Below, one piece after another: positions 1 to 6,786 of a stretch of DNA of 48,076 nt (position 1 is the first letter of the stretch; the number at the start of each line of letters is the position of its first letter). Below the pieces are notes generated by a model, which was not told where the DNA came from, did no database searches, and saw only the letters and a list, made by a program, of their open reading frames with translations. Position numbers and translations under genes: made by a program. The DNA is taken from the NCBI RefSeq assembly GCF_900092335.1, contig NZ_LT596208.1, positions 706,851-754,926 of the forward strand, in the 5' to 3' direction. The DNA comes from Corynebacterium phoceense. GTDB lineage: Bacteria; Actinomycetota; Actinomycetes; Mycobacteriales; Mycobacteriaceae.

Positions 1-544
1 ATCCGTCGCGCCATGTGCGTCGGTTGTGCGACCAGCGATGCTCATCAACACCGATGACCTTGACCCCGTCGAGGTAGTGCTCGTCGTTGTAGATCAAGTC
101 CTGGACAGCGGCTAAGGCCAAGGCGTTGGTGGTATCCCACCCCAGGCCTAATGACTTGGCTGCAGCGGCAACGCTCATCCGATCTAGGCAGAGTCGTTGC
201 AGTATCCAGCGGGTCACCCTGTCCGTGGTCTTTGAATTGTCGGGCGCGCAGGTAAGGCCCGCGCGGAAGATCTTCTGCAAGCAGCGCTTGTTGGTGCACC
301 GGTAGCGTGGAAGGCGCACATGAAGGCGTGTTGGGTGGCCGACGATGGGCAGATCGACCAGGCTGCGGATGACGTGGTCGCGGAATACTCCAGGCTGACC
401 GCACGTGGGGCATTCATTGATGGGCTCGACGGGCTCGGCTTCGATGACGGTGACATCGCCGTGTTCTGCGGCCCCGGTGATAGTAACTCCTAGTTCTGCG
501 GTGCGGCAGATGGTATCGACGATGACATTTCCGTTAGGCTGCAC
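1..544 (-). CDS. ISL3-family transposase, N-terminal part (cut by window edge)
   Basis: This DDE transposase would move the surrounding insertion sequence; only the first 181 residues are present. A GTG start at 544 is preceded by AAGGA with six-base spacing. Residues 45-88 hold a zinc-ribbon-like pair (Cys45, Cys48, Cys83, Cys88). A helix-turn-helix-like stretch around 121-150 follows, and the motif GVDEHRW at 165-171 places the first catalytic aspartate at about residue 167. These are the standard ISL3 features in the standard order. The remaining catalytic residues lie beyond the edge, so intactness cannot be judged. Its ribosome-binding site is buried in a leader hairpin (see 549-604). 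Confidence 0.85.
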   Translation of the reverse strand, partial: MQPNGNVIVDTICRTAELGVTITGAAEHGDVTVIEAEPVEPINECPTCGQPGVFRDHVIRSLVDLPIVGHPTRLHVRLPRYRCTNKRCLQKIFRAGLTCAPDNSKTTDRVTRWILQRLCLDRMSVAAAAKSLGLGWDTTNALALAAVQDLIYNDEHYLDGVKVIGVDEHRWSHNRRTWRDG

Positions 545-548
545 AGTA

Positions 549-604
549 GGTCCTTGGTTTGTACGGATGGATTAGACACCCTTATTCCTACAAAGCCAAG
601 GACC
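549..604 (-). promoter_or_regulatory. Leader hairpin hiding the ISL3 transposase ribosome-binding site
   Basis: Bases 549-563 and 589-604 are inverted copies: 15 pairs with one bulged base around a 25-base loop. In the minus-strand transcript the 3' arm contains AAGGA (555-551), the ribosome-binding site of the GTG start at 544. A transcript entering from outside the element would fold this way and be poorly translated, as known for other insertion sequences that guard against read-through expression. The structure is seen; the role is inferred. Confidence 0.6.
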
Positions 605-653
605 CCAATATCTTGTGCCACGCCCGAACCCCCGGCGAACTAATCAATGCACT

Positions 654-2033
654 CTAAAACCGGAAGAGCCCTTTTAGCTGCTCGGTGTTGAGGTCTTTGA
701 CCATGTCCTGCAGGGTTGCGACCACGGTGTGTGAACTGTGCTCATCGGGAAGGTGTCCAAGCAGGGTGTAACGGCTGGTGCGCTCTACTAGGGTAATCAG
801 CGCGCTTTTGCCACCTTTACCAATAACAAGGTCGCCCTCCCAGTGCCCGGGAATAGCCCTGTCATCAGCTTCCGGGCTGCGGTGGGTGATCTCAGCACCT
901 TTGATCCAAGGGCGACCGGTTAACACGCCAGCGTTTCGGGCACGACGCTTGCGTGTTGAGCCGCCGCGGATAAGTACGTCTTTAGTCTTCATGACTTCTT
1001 CAAGCTCGGCTCGCAGGCTGCCTTTGCCTTGAATGTATAAGGCACTGTAGATCGCTTCGTGGGAAATACGCATGCTTTCATCATCGCTGAAAGCATGCTC
1101 AAGCCATGCACTAATGCGCCCAGGTGACCACCTGCGGGCAAGGCAATCGACTACTCCACCCCGAAGCGTTGGGCTTTCATCGAGCTTGCGTAGTTTTGGC
1201 CGCACCATCCGACCAGCAGTAGAAACAGCAGCGTTGTGGGCGTTATACCGCAGCTGCTCTGTGCCGTCCTCATCGACGATCTTCCAACCATTACGGGTGA
1301 TTTCACGAGCGACGACACTGTGGTGCCTATTTATTTTCTGCGCGATGGCTCGTGCCGAATCACCGACACGACATCCCGCTTCAATAGCAACACGGTCTTC
1401 AACAGTAAGCCTGCGACCACGCCCTACTAAGGCGTGTTTGTCGAATACGCCGCTAGGAAATCCATCAACGGCTTGAGTTTTCATCGGTGCTGGCATAACA
1501 GAATCTTTACCCAGCTTCTTGCCTGTATCTGGCAAAGACACCACCGCCTCATCAGGCGTTCGACGATGTCGCTGCCGGCGTAACTTCGCATACCGCTGCT
1601 TCCTTATCCACCCATACACGGTAGAAGGATGCACACCGATAGCATCAGCCACTGTCTGACAGCTCTCACCAGCAAGCACTCGCTCCACGGCCTGGGCACG
1701 TTCATCAGGTGACAAGTGGGCGCGTCTAGGCCGCACTTCGATTACACCAGCTTTCTTTAACCTGCTGTGAAGCAAGCCAGTCGATATTCCAACAGTCTGT
1801 GCTGCTTGACTGATCGACATACCTGCACGCACCAACCCAACAGCCTCACGGACAAACGGATCACGCAAACGACTCGCACGCCTGCCTGGAGGTTCGACAC
1901 CTCTTACCCTCAACCAACCGTAAACCGATTCGGGGCCTACACCCACATCACGCGCGACCAGGCTAACTGCCTCGCCTGCCACCACGCGCTCAACAGCAGC
2001 ATCCTTAACATCCTTCGGAGTCCAACGCGTCAC
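654..2033 (-). pseudogene. IS30-family transposase with three N-terminal HTH repeats, truncated
   Basis: I place the start at the GTG at 2033 because GGGAGG lies six bases upstream; an in-frame ATG at 2060 lies almost at the element end without such a site. Residues 5-45, 57-96 and 108-146 are three related helix-turn-helix repeats of about 40 residues (AAVERVVAGE, REAVGLVRAG and QAVERVLAGE mark each). The usual IS30 DNA-binding domain follows, then the start of the DDE core with GHWEGD (Asp about 401). The frame then enters the ISL3 end: the last residues LFRF and the stop are encoded by the ISL3 terminal repeat. The second Asp and the Glu of the DDE triad are missing, so the product should be inactive. 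Confidence 0.85.
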
Positions 2034-2073
2034 AACTACCTCCCGGTCGAAGTGGCGCATTCACCCCTTGACA
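654..2073 (-). mobile_element. IS30-family insertion sequence, interrupted
   Basis: The right end is placed near 2073, where vapC homology stops and a TG-initial sequence (TGTCAAGGGGTGA on the minus strand) begins about 40 bases before the transposase start. The left part is removed by the ISL3 insertion at 670/671. The exact end is inferred from the break in vapC and needs comparison with an intact copy. Confidence 0.7.
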
Positions 2074-2215
2074 GCACGCCCGTTGCCACAACATCCAGGA
2101 GTCCAATTGTTTCATGCCGATTTAGAGCACTACTTAGCCATTGTTGAGCGGGTTTATGTTGCGGTGCAGCGGAGTGGAAGGCATAAACGAGAATATTGAC
2201 ATCAGGAATGATCAT
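2074..2215 (-). pseudogene. vapC: VapC-type PIN-domain toxin, truncated by IS30 insertion
   Basis: VapC toxins are PIN-domain ribonucleases. Only about 47 native residues remain: MIIPDVNILVYAF with the first acidic residue Asp5, then a stretch ending near GLLDVVATG. The frame then enters the IS30 element and stops at 2036. The later acidic residues of the PIN site are gone, so no activity is expected. The ATG at 2215 overlaps the vapB stop (2202-2204) by 14 bases, the usual antitoxin-toxin arrangement. The 3' half should lie beyond the left edge, past both insertion sequences. Confidence 0.8.
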
Positions 2216-2444
2216 CGAGTACCGCCCACACAGCTTCTTTGTTGCTGAGATCAACTAGAGCCGGTCCGCCGCAATCGAAGGAGGGCAGGTTAACGGGGGT
2301 GTCTTCGGTACTGATGCGGGCTTCCTTCTTGAGGGCAGCGCGGACCGCCTCTTCGACGTATGAGCTCAAAGTGACATTGTTGGCTTTGGCTTGGACCTTC
2401 GTTTCTTCAAGGAGTTTCGGCGGGAGGTTTATCGTCGTGCGCAT
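2202..2444 (-). CDS. vapB: VapB-type ribbon-helix-helix antitoxin
   Basis: This 80-residue protein begins MRTTINLPPKLLEE, the ribbon-helix-helix signature (beta strand TTINLP, then two helices through about residue 42), typical of VapB antitoxins that bind their own promoter and neutralise VapC. The C-terminal part, about residues 45-80, would wrap the toxin. The gene looks intact although its partner is broken, so it is an orphaned antitoxin. A promoter with TTGAAT (2479-2474), a 17-base spacer and TACCCT (2456-2451) ends six bases before the ATG, so the transcript should be almost leaderless. Confidence 0.8.
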   Translation of the reverse strand: MRTTINLPPKLLEETKVQAKANNVTLSSYVEEAVRAALKKEARISTEDTPVNLPSFDCGGPALVDLSNKEAVWAVLDDHS

Positions 2445-2450
2445 ACCTTT

Positions 2451-2479
2451 AGGGTAGAAAGCATCAAGTCATCATTCAA
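2451..2479 (-). promoter_or_regulatory. vapB promoter
   Basis: The -35 box TTGAAT at 2479-2474 and the -10 box TACCCT at 2456-2451 are separated by 17 bases. The -10 box ends six bases before the vapB ATG. Confidence 0.6.
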
Positions 2480-2532
2480 GAGGTGCAATGATGTATCTGC
2501 CTTCAGGAAGCCGTGAAAGGTTGACTGGTGTC

Positions 2533-2895
2533 TTAATTCAGTGCGAGCGTCAGGATCAGTACTCCGATGGAGAATGCGAGCATGCCTAAGCAGTTGATCC
2601 AGAATGCGCTACCGAGGAAGTGGGCGCGGACATGGGCTGCTGCGGCCGCGCAGAAATAGGCGATGACTCCAATCATGGCTGTGATTCCTACGCCGGGGAA
2701 CCAGAGGCCGGCAATGAGTCCTACGGCGGCGAGGCACTTGATGACAATGAGCGCCCACCACCAGTCCTTGGGGAGTTTGACGCCGCTGAGGCAGGCTTCG
2801 ATGAAGGGGACTGGTTTGAGGGAGAGGGCGGCGTCGCCAAGCAGAATGGCTGCTAGTAGAAGGGAGGGCCAGGCTGGGGAAGATTCTAGGATCAT
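2533..2895 (-). CDS. DoxX-like small membrane protein
   Basis: This 120-residue protein has four hydrophobic segments (about 8-22, 45-66, 70-90 and 97-118). The layout and the KDWWW/VIKCLAAVGLIAG region fit the DoxX-like family, whose biochemical role is mostly unknown. The ATG at 2895 overlaps the stop of the TetR gene (ATGA), so the two are translationally coupled and this gene is the likely target of that regulator. About 140 bases separate its 3' end from vapB. Confidence 0.75.
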   Translation of the reverse strand: MILESSPAWPSLLLAAILLGDAALSLKPVPFIEACLSGVKLPKDWWWALIVIKCLAAVGLIAGLWFPGVGITAMIGVIAYFCAAAAAHVRAHFLGSAFWINCLGMLAFSIGVLILTLALN

Positions 2896-3467
2896 TGGGT
2901 TACTCCGAATGCGGTGTTGAGGCGTTCGATCGATGAGGCGGCTTGGGATGTGAGGTGCTCGGTGTCGTAGATTCCGGCGGCCCAGCCGATGAGTAGGCCG
3001 AGGTAGACGTTGTACAGCAGGTCGGCGTACTCGGCCGCATCGGCGCTGCTGAGCCTGGTGCCGAGTCGCAGGGTGATTTCATCGATCAGGAGCGTTTTGA
3101 GTGCGGTGAGCGCTTCGCCTTGATTGCCTTGTTGGATGAGTGCTGCGCCAAAGGCGCGGGAGAGCTCTTCGTGGCCGGTAAACATCTGGAGGAAAGGTCT
3201 CAGGACATCGAGAAGGCTATCGGATTGTCCCCGGATGTCATCGTGGAGTTCTGAAATGTGTTGGCCAATGGTGCGGATGAGCAGCGTTTGTTTGTCGCCG
3301 ACTCCCATGACGGTTCCCACGCTAACGCCAGCTTCGGATGCGATAGTCCGGATGCTGGTGGTGGCGTAGCCCTGAGTGAGGAAGAGTTCGTAGGCGGTGG
3401 CTAGGACCTTGCTGACGGTGCCAGCTTTGGCGGCCGAGCGCAATGAGTGAACGTGTTCAGTGAACAT
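2892..3467 (-). CDS. TetR-family transcriptional regulator
   Basis: The N-terminal domain fits TetR: a helix with KVLATAYELFLTQGY, then the helix-turn-helix in TTSIRTIASEAGVSVGTVM; the rest is the helical ligand domain. Starting at 3467 gives 191 residues, normal for the family. An upstream ATG at 3503 is in frame, but it lies inside the -35 box of a good promoter (TTGACC, 17 bases, TACCCT) whose -10 ends exactly seven bases before the ATG at 3467. A leaderless start at 3467 is therefore more likely. Two tandem operator-like palindromes lie at this start. The gene is coupled to the downstream DoxX-like gene by ATGA overlap. The effector is unknown. Confidence 0.85.
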   Translation of the reverse strand: MFTEHVHSLRSAAKAGTVSKVLATAYELFLTQGYATTSIRTIASEAGVSVGTVMGVGDKQTLLIRTIGQHISELHDDIRGQSDSLLDVLRPFLQMFTGHEELSRAFGAALIQQGNQGEALTALKTLLIDEITLRLGTRLSSADAAEYADLLYNVYLGLLIGWAAGIYDTEHLTSQAASSIERLNTAFGVTQ

Positions 3468-3503
3468 GTTCAAAAGGGTAGCTCTTGATGGTTTCGAGGT
3501 CAA
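3448..3503 (-). promoter_or_regulatory. tetR promoter with tandem palindromic operators
   Basis: The -35 box TTGACC is at 3503-3498 and the -10 box TACCCT at 3480-3475, with a 17-base spacer. Two perfect or near-perfect 12-base palindromes, TGAACATGTTCA (3461-3472) and TGAACGTGTTCA (3448-3459), follow with one base between them and cover the predicted start of transcription and the first codons. This is where an autorepressor of the TetR family would be expected to bind. Confidence 0.65.
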
Positions 3504-3529
3504 TGACGCCGAAGTGTTGACGGTTGGCG

Positions 3530-3919
3530 CTAGGCCAGCGTGGGGAAGACGCGGTCGCGCAGCAGGTGTGCAAGCTCGCGGTCGGGGGCTGCTGGGTTGA
3601 CCCAGGCGGTGTCGCCGATTTCGGCGGCGGCATGGGGTTCGTCGGCGGTGACGGTGCGGGTGTAGGTGAAGATGGTGCCGACGACGACCTCGCCCGGTTC
3701 GTTGGCGGCGGGAGCGTCGAAGGTGCCGAGTTTGTTGAGGCTCTCGGCGTCGAGGGTGAGGCCTACTTCTTCGGCAACTTCGCGCAGGGCGGCGTCGACA
3801 AGCGCCTCGCCCGCCTCGGGCTTGCCGCCGGGCAGTTGGTACTTGGTGGAGGACTTCTTGCGCACGGTAAGCACGTGGCCTTGTGGGTTGCGGATGACGA
3901 CGGCTGCTACTTCAATCAT
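3530..3919 (-). CDS. Nudix hydrolase
   Basis: This 129-residue cytoplasmic enzyme would hydrolyse a nucleoside diphosphate linked to some group. It contains a full Nudix box, GGKPEAGEALVDAALREV followed by AEEVGL (about residues 31-54), matching G-x5-E-x7-R-E-U-x-E-E-x-G-U with the metal-binding glutamates. The substrate cannot be read from the sequence. TACAAT lies eight bases before the ATG, so the gene has its own, probably leaderless, promoter. It is in line with mntH upstream, 20 bases away. Confidence 0.85.
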   Translation of the reverse strand: MIEVAAVVIRNPQGHVLTVRKKSSTKYQLPGGKPEAGEALVDAALREVAEEVGLTLDAESLNKLGTFDAPAANEPGEVVVGTIFTYTRTVTADEPHAAAEIGDTAWVNPAAPDRELAHLLRDRVFPTLA

Positions 3920-3939
3920 GGCTGCTGATTGTAGGCGGC

Positions 3940-5124
3940 CTAGAGCAGCGGCAGGAGCACGAGGGCGAGATTGAGTGCGATGACCAGCGCGGCAAGCGTC
4001 CAGCCCACGGCCATAGACCAGGGTTTCGCGGCGAACTCACCCATGACGTCCCGGGAGCCGGCATAGCGGAAAAGCGGGATGATGGCGAAGGGGATGCCCA
4101 GGGAAAGAAGTGCCTGGCTGACCACCAGTGCCATAGTGGGGTCGACCCCGCAGCCGATGATGACCAGCGCCGGGATGAGCGTGACCAGGCGGCGGACTAG
4201 TAGGGGGACCTTGATGTGAAGCAGGCCGTCCATGATTTCGGAGCCGGCGTAGGCGCCCACTGACGTCGAGGCGAGGCCGCTGGCCAGCAGGCCGATGGCG
4301 AAGAGAACGCCGGCCAGCGGGCCGAGGTGGCTGGCAATCGCCGTGTGGGCCCCGGAGATGGTCTCTGTGCCGTCCACGCCGTAGAGGGCCGAGCCCGCCA
4401 GGACCAGCAGGCCCACGTTGACGAGCCCGGCGATGGACAGCGCCACGGCGATGTCCGCGCGGGTGCCGGCCAGCACGTGGGGGATTTCCAGGTCGGGGTA
4501 GCGCTGCTTGGTCAGGGAGGAGTGTAGGTAAATGGCGTGCGGCATGACGGTGGCGCCCAACATGGAGGCGGCCAGCAGGATGCTGTCCTTGCCCTCTAGG
4601 CGGGGGATGAGGCCGCCGGCCACGTCGGCGGGGTCGGGCGGGGCGATGGCGAGGCCGGCAAGGAAGCCGATGCAGATGACCAGGAGCAGGCCGATGACAA
4701 GCCCCTCGAACCACTGGTTCTTCTTCTGGAAGATGAGGAGAATGATGGAGACCGCGCCGATGATGAGCGCGCCCGCGAACAGGGGGAGGTTGAAGAGGAG
4801 TTGCAGGGCAATGGCGCCGCCGATGACTTCGGCGAGGTCGGTGGCCGCGGCGATGAGCTCGGCCTGGGCCCACATGCCTAGGCGCGCGCGGCGGGAGAGA
4901 CGCTCGCCCATGATTTCCGGCAGGGAGCGGTGGGTGACTAGGCCCAGTTTGGCGGAGTGGTACTGGATGAACATGGCCATGAGGTTGGCCACGACGAGTA
5001 CCCACACCAGGAGGTAGCCGTAGTGGGAGCCGGCGCTGATGTTGGCGGCTACGTTGCCGGGGTCGACGTAAGCCACTGCAGCAACGAAGGCGGGGCCGGT
5101 GAGGCTGATTAAGGTCTTACGCAT
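3940..5124 (-). CDS. mntH: Nramp-family Mn2+/Fe2+ transporter MntH
   Basis: This inner-membrane, proton-coupled importer of Mn2+ (and Fe2+) carries DPGN in the first membrane segment and MPHAIYLHS in the sixth, the two metal-site motifs of Nramp proteins, with about 11 hydrophobic segments. The ATG at 5136 lacks a ribosome-binding site; the in-frame ATG at 5124 has GGAG six bases upstream and gives 394 residues starting MRKTL, so I prefer it. An MntR-like palindrome lies just upstream (5145-5158), which supports manganese control. It is on the same strand as the Nudix gene. Confidence 0.9.
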   Translation of the reverse strand: MRKTLISLTGPAFVAAVAYVDPGNVAANISAGSHYGYLLVWVLVVANLMAMFIQYHSAKLGLVTHRSLPEIMGERLSRRARLGMWAQAELIAAATDLAEVIGGAIALQLLFNLPLFAGALIIGAVSIILLIFQKKNQWFEGLVIGLLLVICIGFLAGLAIAPPDPADVAGGLIPRLEGKDSILLAASMLGATVMPHAIYLHSSLTKQRYPDLEIPHVLAGTRADIAVALSIAGLVNVGLLVLAGSALYGVDGTETISGAHTAIASHLGPLAGVLFAIGLLASGLASTSVGAYAGSEIMDGLLHIKVPLLVRRLVTLIPALVIIGCGVDPTMALVVSQALLSLGIPFAIIPLFRYAGSRDVMGEFAAKPWSMAVGWTLAALVIALNLALVLLPLL

Positions 5125-5144
5125 AGGCATCTCCATACCAAAAG

Positions 5145-5158
5145 TTCAACTACTTGAA
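5145..5158 (-). promoter_or_regulatory. MntR-like operator upstream of mntH
   Basis: TTCAA-CTAC-TTGAA is a palindrome with a four-base centre. It resembles the TTCAA-N4-TTGAA core I recall for C. glutamicum MntR sites, and it lies about 20 bases upstream of the preferred mntH start. Binding is inferred from motif and position. Confidence 0.6.
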
Positions 5159-5181
5159 GTCTAGCTTTCATCGCCATATGT

Positions 5182-5427
5182 TCAAGCCAGGGGTTCCCGG
5201 CGAGCTCGTGCTACGCCTCCCGGGTAGTGCTTCTCCAGCTCGCTTTCGACGTCGCGAAAGATGTGCTCGCACAGCTCGTCGAGTGGGGACTTGAGCGTGA
5301 TGCCGTGGTGCGTGAGCTCGGAATAGGAGCGCATGTCCGGGCTGTAGACGCGCAGGCTTCCGCCCATGAACGAGGATTCGATAACGACGTTTCCGAAGAT
5401 GAGGCTAGTGAGCTTCTTTTCCTCCAT
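5182..5427 (-). CDS. Small uncharacterised protein
   Basis: I do not recognise this 81-residue protein. It has no signal peptide or membrane segment; the middle is hydrophobic with beta-like stretches (SLIFGNVVIESSF) and the C-terminal half is helical and charged (LDELCEHIF, RDVESELEKHY). It is preferred over overlapping frames because its residue composition is balanced. TAGTCT lies six bases before the ATG, fitting a leaderless transcript. It lies 58 bases from the preferred mntH start. Confidence 0.55.
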   Translation of the reverse strand: MEEKKLTSLIFGNVVIESSFMGGSLRVYSPDMRSYSELTHHGITLKSPLDELCEHIFRDVESELEKHYPGGVARARREPLA

Positions 5428-5569
5428 GCCGTCAGACTAGCGAAAACACGCGGGGAGTCGTCCGTTGCGGGTTGCTTCGCCCGTGCTCGGCGGTACAAGG
5501 GCGCGTGCGACGTCCATAGGAGTTCTTCCATTTCTACGGCGGGCCACATGAGGAAGAGCGTCAATGACG

Positions 5570-5643
5570 AAACGATCGAAGGCGATTGAACTTCGATCGT
5601 TTAAGACATTATCCGATCGTAGCGGTGCGCGCCGCGATCGGAT
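5570..5643. repeat. Pair of CGATCG-centred stem-loops
   Basis: The first hairpin has perfect 12-base arms, 5570-5581 and 5591-5602, with a 9-base loop. The second has 9-base arms ATCCGATCG (5611-5619) and CGATCGGAT (5635-5643). Both contain the palindrome CGATCG in the arms. They lie just past the 3' end of the ACT-domain gene, so they may end its transcript, though no clean U-run follows either. Confidence 0.6.
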
Positions 5644-5645
5644 AC

Positions 5646-6305
5646 TTATTTCACAAAAGCACCCAAAATCGTGCCCAAGTGCCCCAAGTGGTCGACCTCG
5701 GAGGCCAAGTAGTCGGGTCCGCCTACTCGGCCGATGACCATGACGAGGCCGGTGTTGCTGAGCGGAGTGGCGGCCAGCGCCGAATCGAGAAGGGCCCAGG
5801 ACTCCGGGATCCAGTCTTCGCGTTCAGGGTGGAGGACGCGGGCGCTGTCCACAGCAATGGAGGAGGGGATGGTGCCATCGTCCTCGGGGGCGGCATCGGA
5901 AGCAGCAATGCGATGGATGGGCTCATTGTTGTCGATAACGATGGCCCACGTGGAGGTGAGCGCTTGCGGCATGGCGGCGCAGACCTCCTGCATGGCGGCG
6001 GTCGTGTCATGCTTCGCGGCGACGCGGGCGAGCAGTGAGATCTGGCCGCGGCGGTCGACGGTGCCGCTGAAGGGGCGGATGGAGTCGATCTCGACGCCGT
6101 CGACCTCGTTGGCGGCGGTAAAGAGGACGTCTGCCATGGTGCCGGCGGGCAGCTCCACCACGATGTCATCGGTGACGGAACCCTCGGGGGATGTCTCAAC
6201 AATATCCACCGACTGGATGTTCGCGCCGGCGATGCCAAATGCCTCGGCGAGCTGGCCGAGGCTGCCGGGTGTGTCGGGAAGGATGACTCGGATAAGGAAG
6301 GACAT
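5646..6305 (-). CDS. ACT-domain amino acid-binding protein
   Basis: The 219-residue product starts MSFLIRVILPDTPGSLGQLA, a clear ACT-domain strand-helix start (beta1, then the ligand-binding LPDTPGSL loop), continuing to about residue 75. A second domain of mixed structure follows. ACT domains bind amino acids or other small ligands; no catalytic domain is visible, so a sensor role is likely. I chose the ATG at 6305 over one at 6422 because homology starts there and the upstream stretch is the intergenic region shared with gatC. It is divergent from gatC. Confidence 0.75.
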   Translation of the reverse strand: MSFLIRVILPDTPGSLGQLAEAFGIAGANIQSVDIVETSPEGSVTDDIVVELPAGTMADVLFTAANEVDGVEIDSIRPFSGTVDRRGQISLLARVAAKHDTTAAMQEVCAAMPQALTSTWAIVIDNNEPIHRIAASDAAPEDDGTIPSSIAVDSARVLHPEREDWIPESWALLDSALAATPLSNTGLVMVIGRVGGPDYLASEVDHLGHLGTILGAFVK

Positions 6306-6489
6306 GGCAAACTTTCGATGGATTTGGGCGTTCCGCCCCATGGTACTCGTGTCGTGGATCACTCCACAAGGAATTGGTCCAACCCTATGGGTGAGGGGAG
6401 TGAGCGCCCCGTGCCGCCGCATGCTGGACAGTGCAGTAACATGGTTGCCTAGCTACACAGACGTATCTGAATTAAAGGATGGAGTTCGC

Positions 6490-6786
6490 GTGTCTGAGAT
6501 TTCGCGTGAAGAGGTCGCGCACTTGGCCAAGCTTTCCCGCTTGGCTTTAAGCGACGAGGAGCTGGAGCAGTTCGCCAGCCAGATCGACAAGATTGTGGAC
6601 TCGGTCTCGGCCGTGGGCAAGGTCGATGCTGAGGGCGTGGAACCTATGAGCCACCCGCACTCCGTGGACGCGCCCATGCGTGAGGACAAGGTCATTCGCT
6701 TGCTCAACGCCGAGCAGGCCCTGGACCAGGCGCCGGCTCGCGAAGACGATCGCTTCGTCGTTCCGCAGATTCTGGGAGGAGAGTAA
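6490..6786 (+). CDS. gatC: Asp/Glu-tRNA amidotransferase subunit C
   Basis: GatC is the small structural subunit that wraps around GatA in the GatCAB complex, which converts misacylated Glu-tRNA(Gln) and/or Asp-tRNA(Asn) using glutamine ammonia. The 98 residues show the family pattern: ISREEVAHLAKLSRLALSDEE at the N terminus and a C-terminal segment ending FVVPQILGGE. The GTG at 6490 has GGAG upstream. Its stop abuts the gatA ATG (TAAATG), so the two are one operon; gatB is about 15 kb away. Confidence 0.95.
   Translation: MSEISREEVAHLAKLSRLALSDEELEQFASQIDKIVDSVSAVGKVDAEGVEPMSHPHSVDAPMREDKVIRLLNAEQALDQAPAREDDRFVVPQILGGE

Larger units (their letters stand above)
1..670 (-). mobile_element. 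ISL3-family insertion sequence, one end only
   Basis: One end of an insertion sequence lies at about 670 and the element runs off the left edge. The terminal repeat, about 645-670 (read on the minus strand it begins GGCTCTTCCGGTTTTAGAG), resembles the ends I recall for corynebacterial ISL3 elements such as IS31831. Inside it are a leader hairpin and a transposase gene. The element sits inside an IS30-family transposase gene, so it is the later insertion. The other end, the target duplication and the rest of the IS30 gene are outside the window. Confidence 0.85.

Noticed and set aside
3468..3503. N-terminal extension of the TetR gene from the ATG at 3503
   Set aside because: That ATG overlaps a good -35 box and the predicted transcript starts downstream at about 3467.
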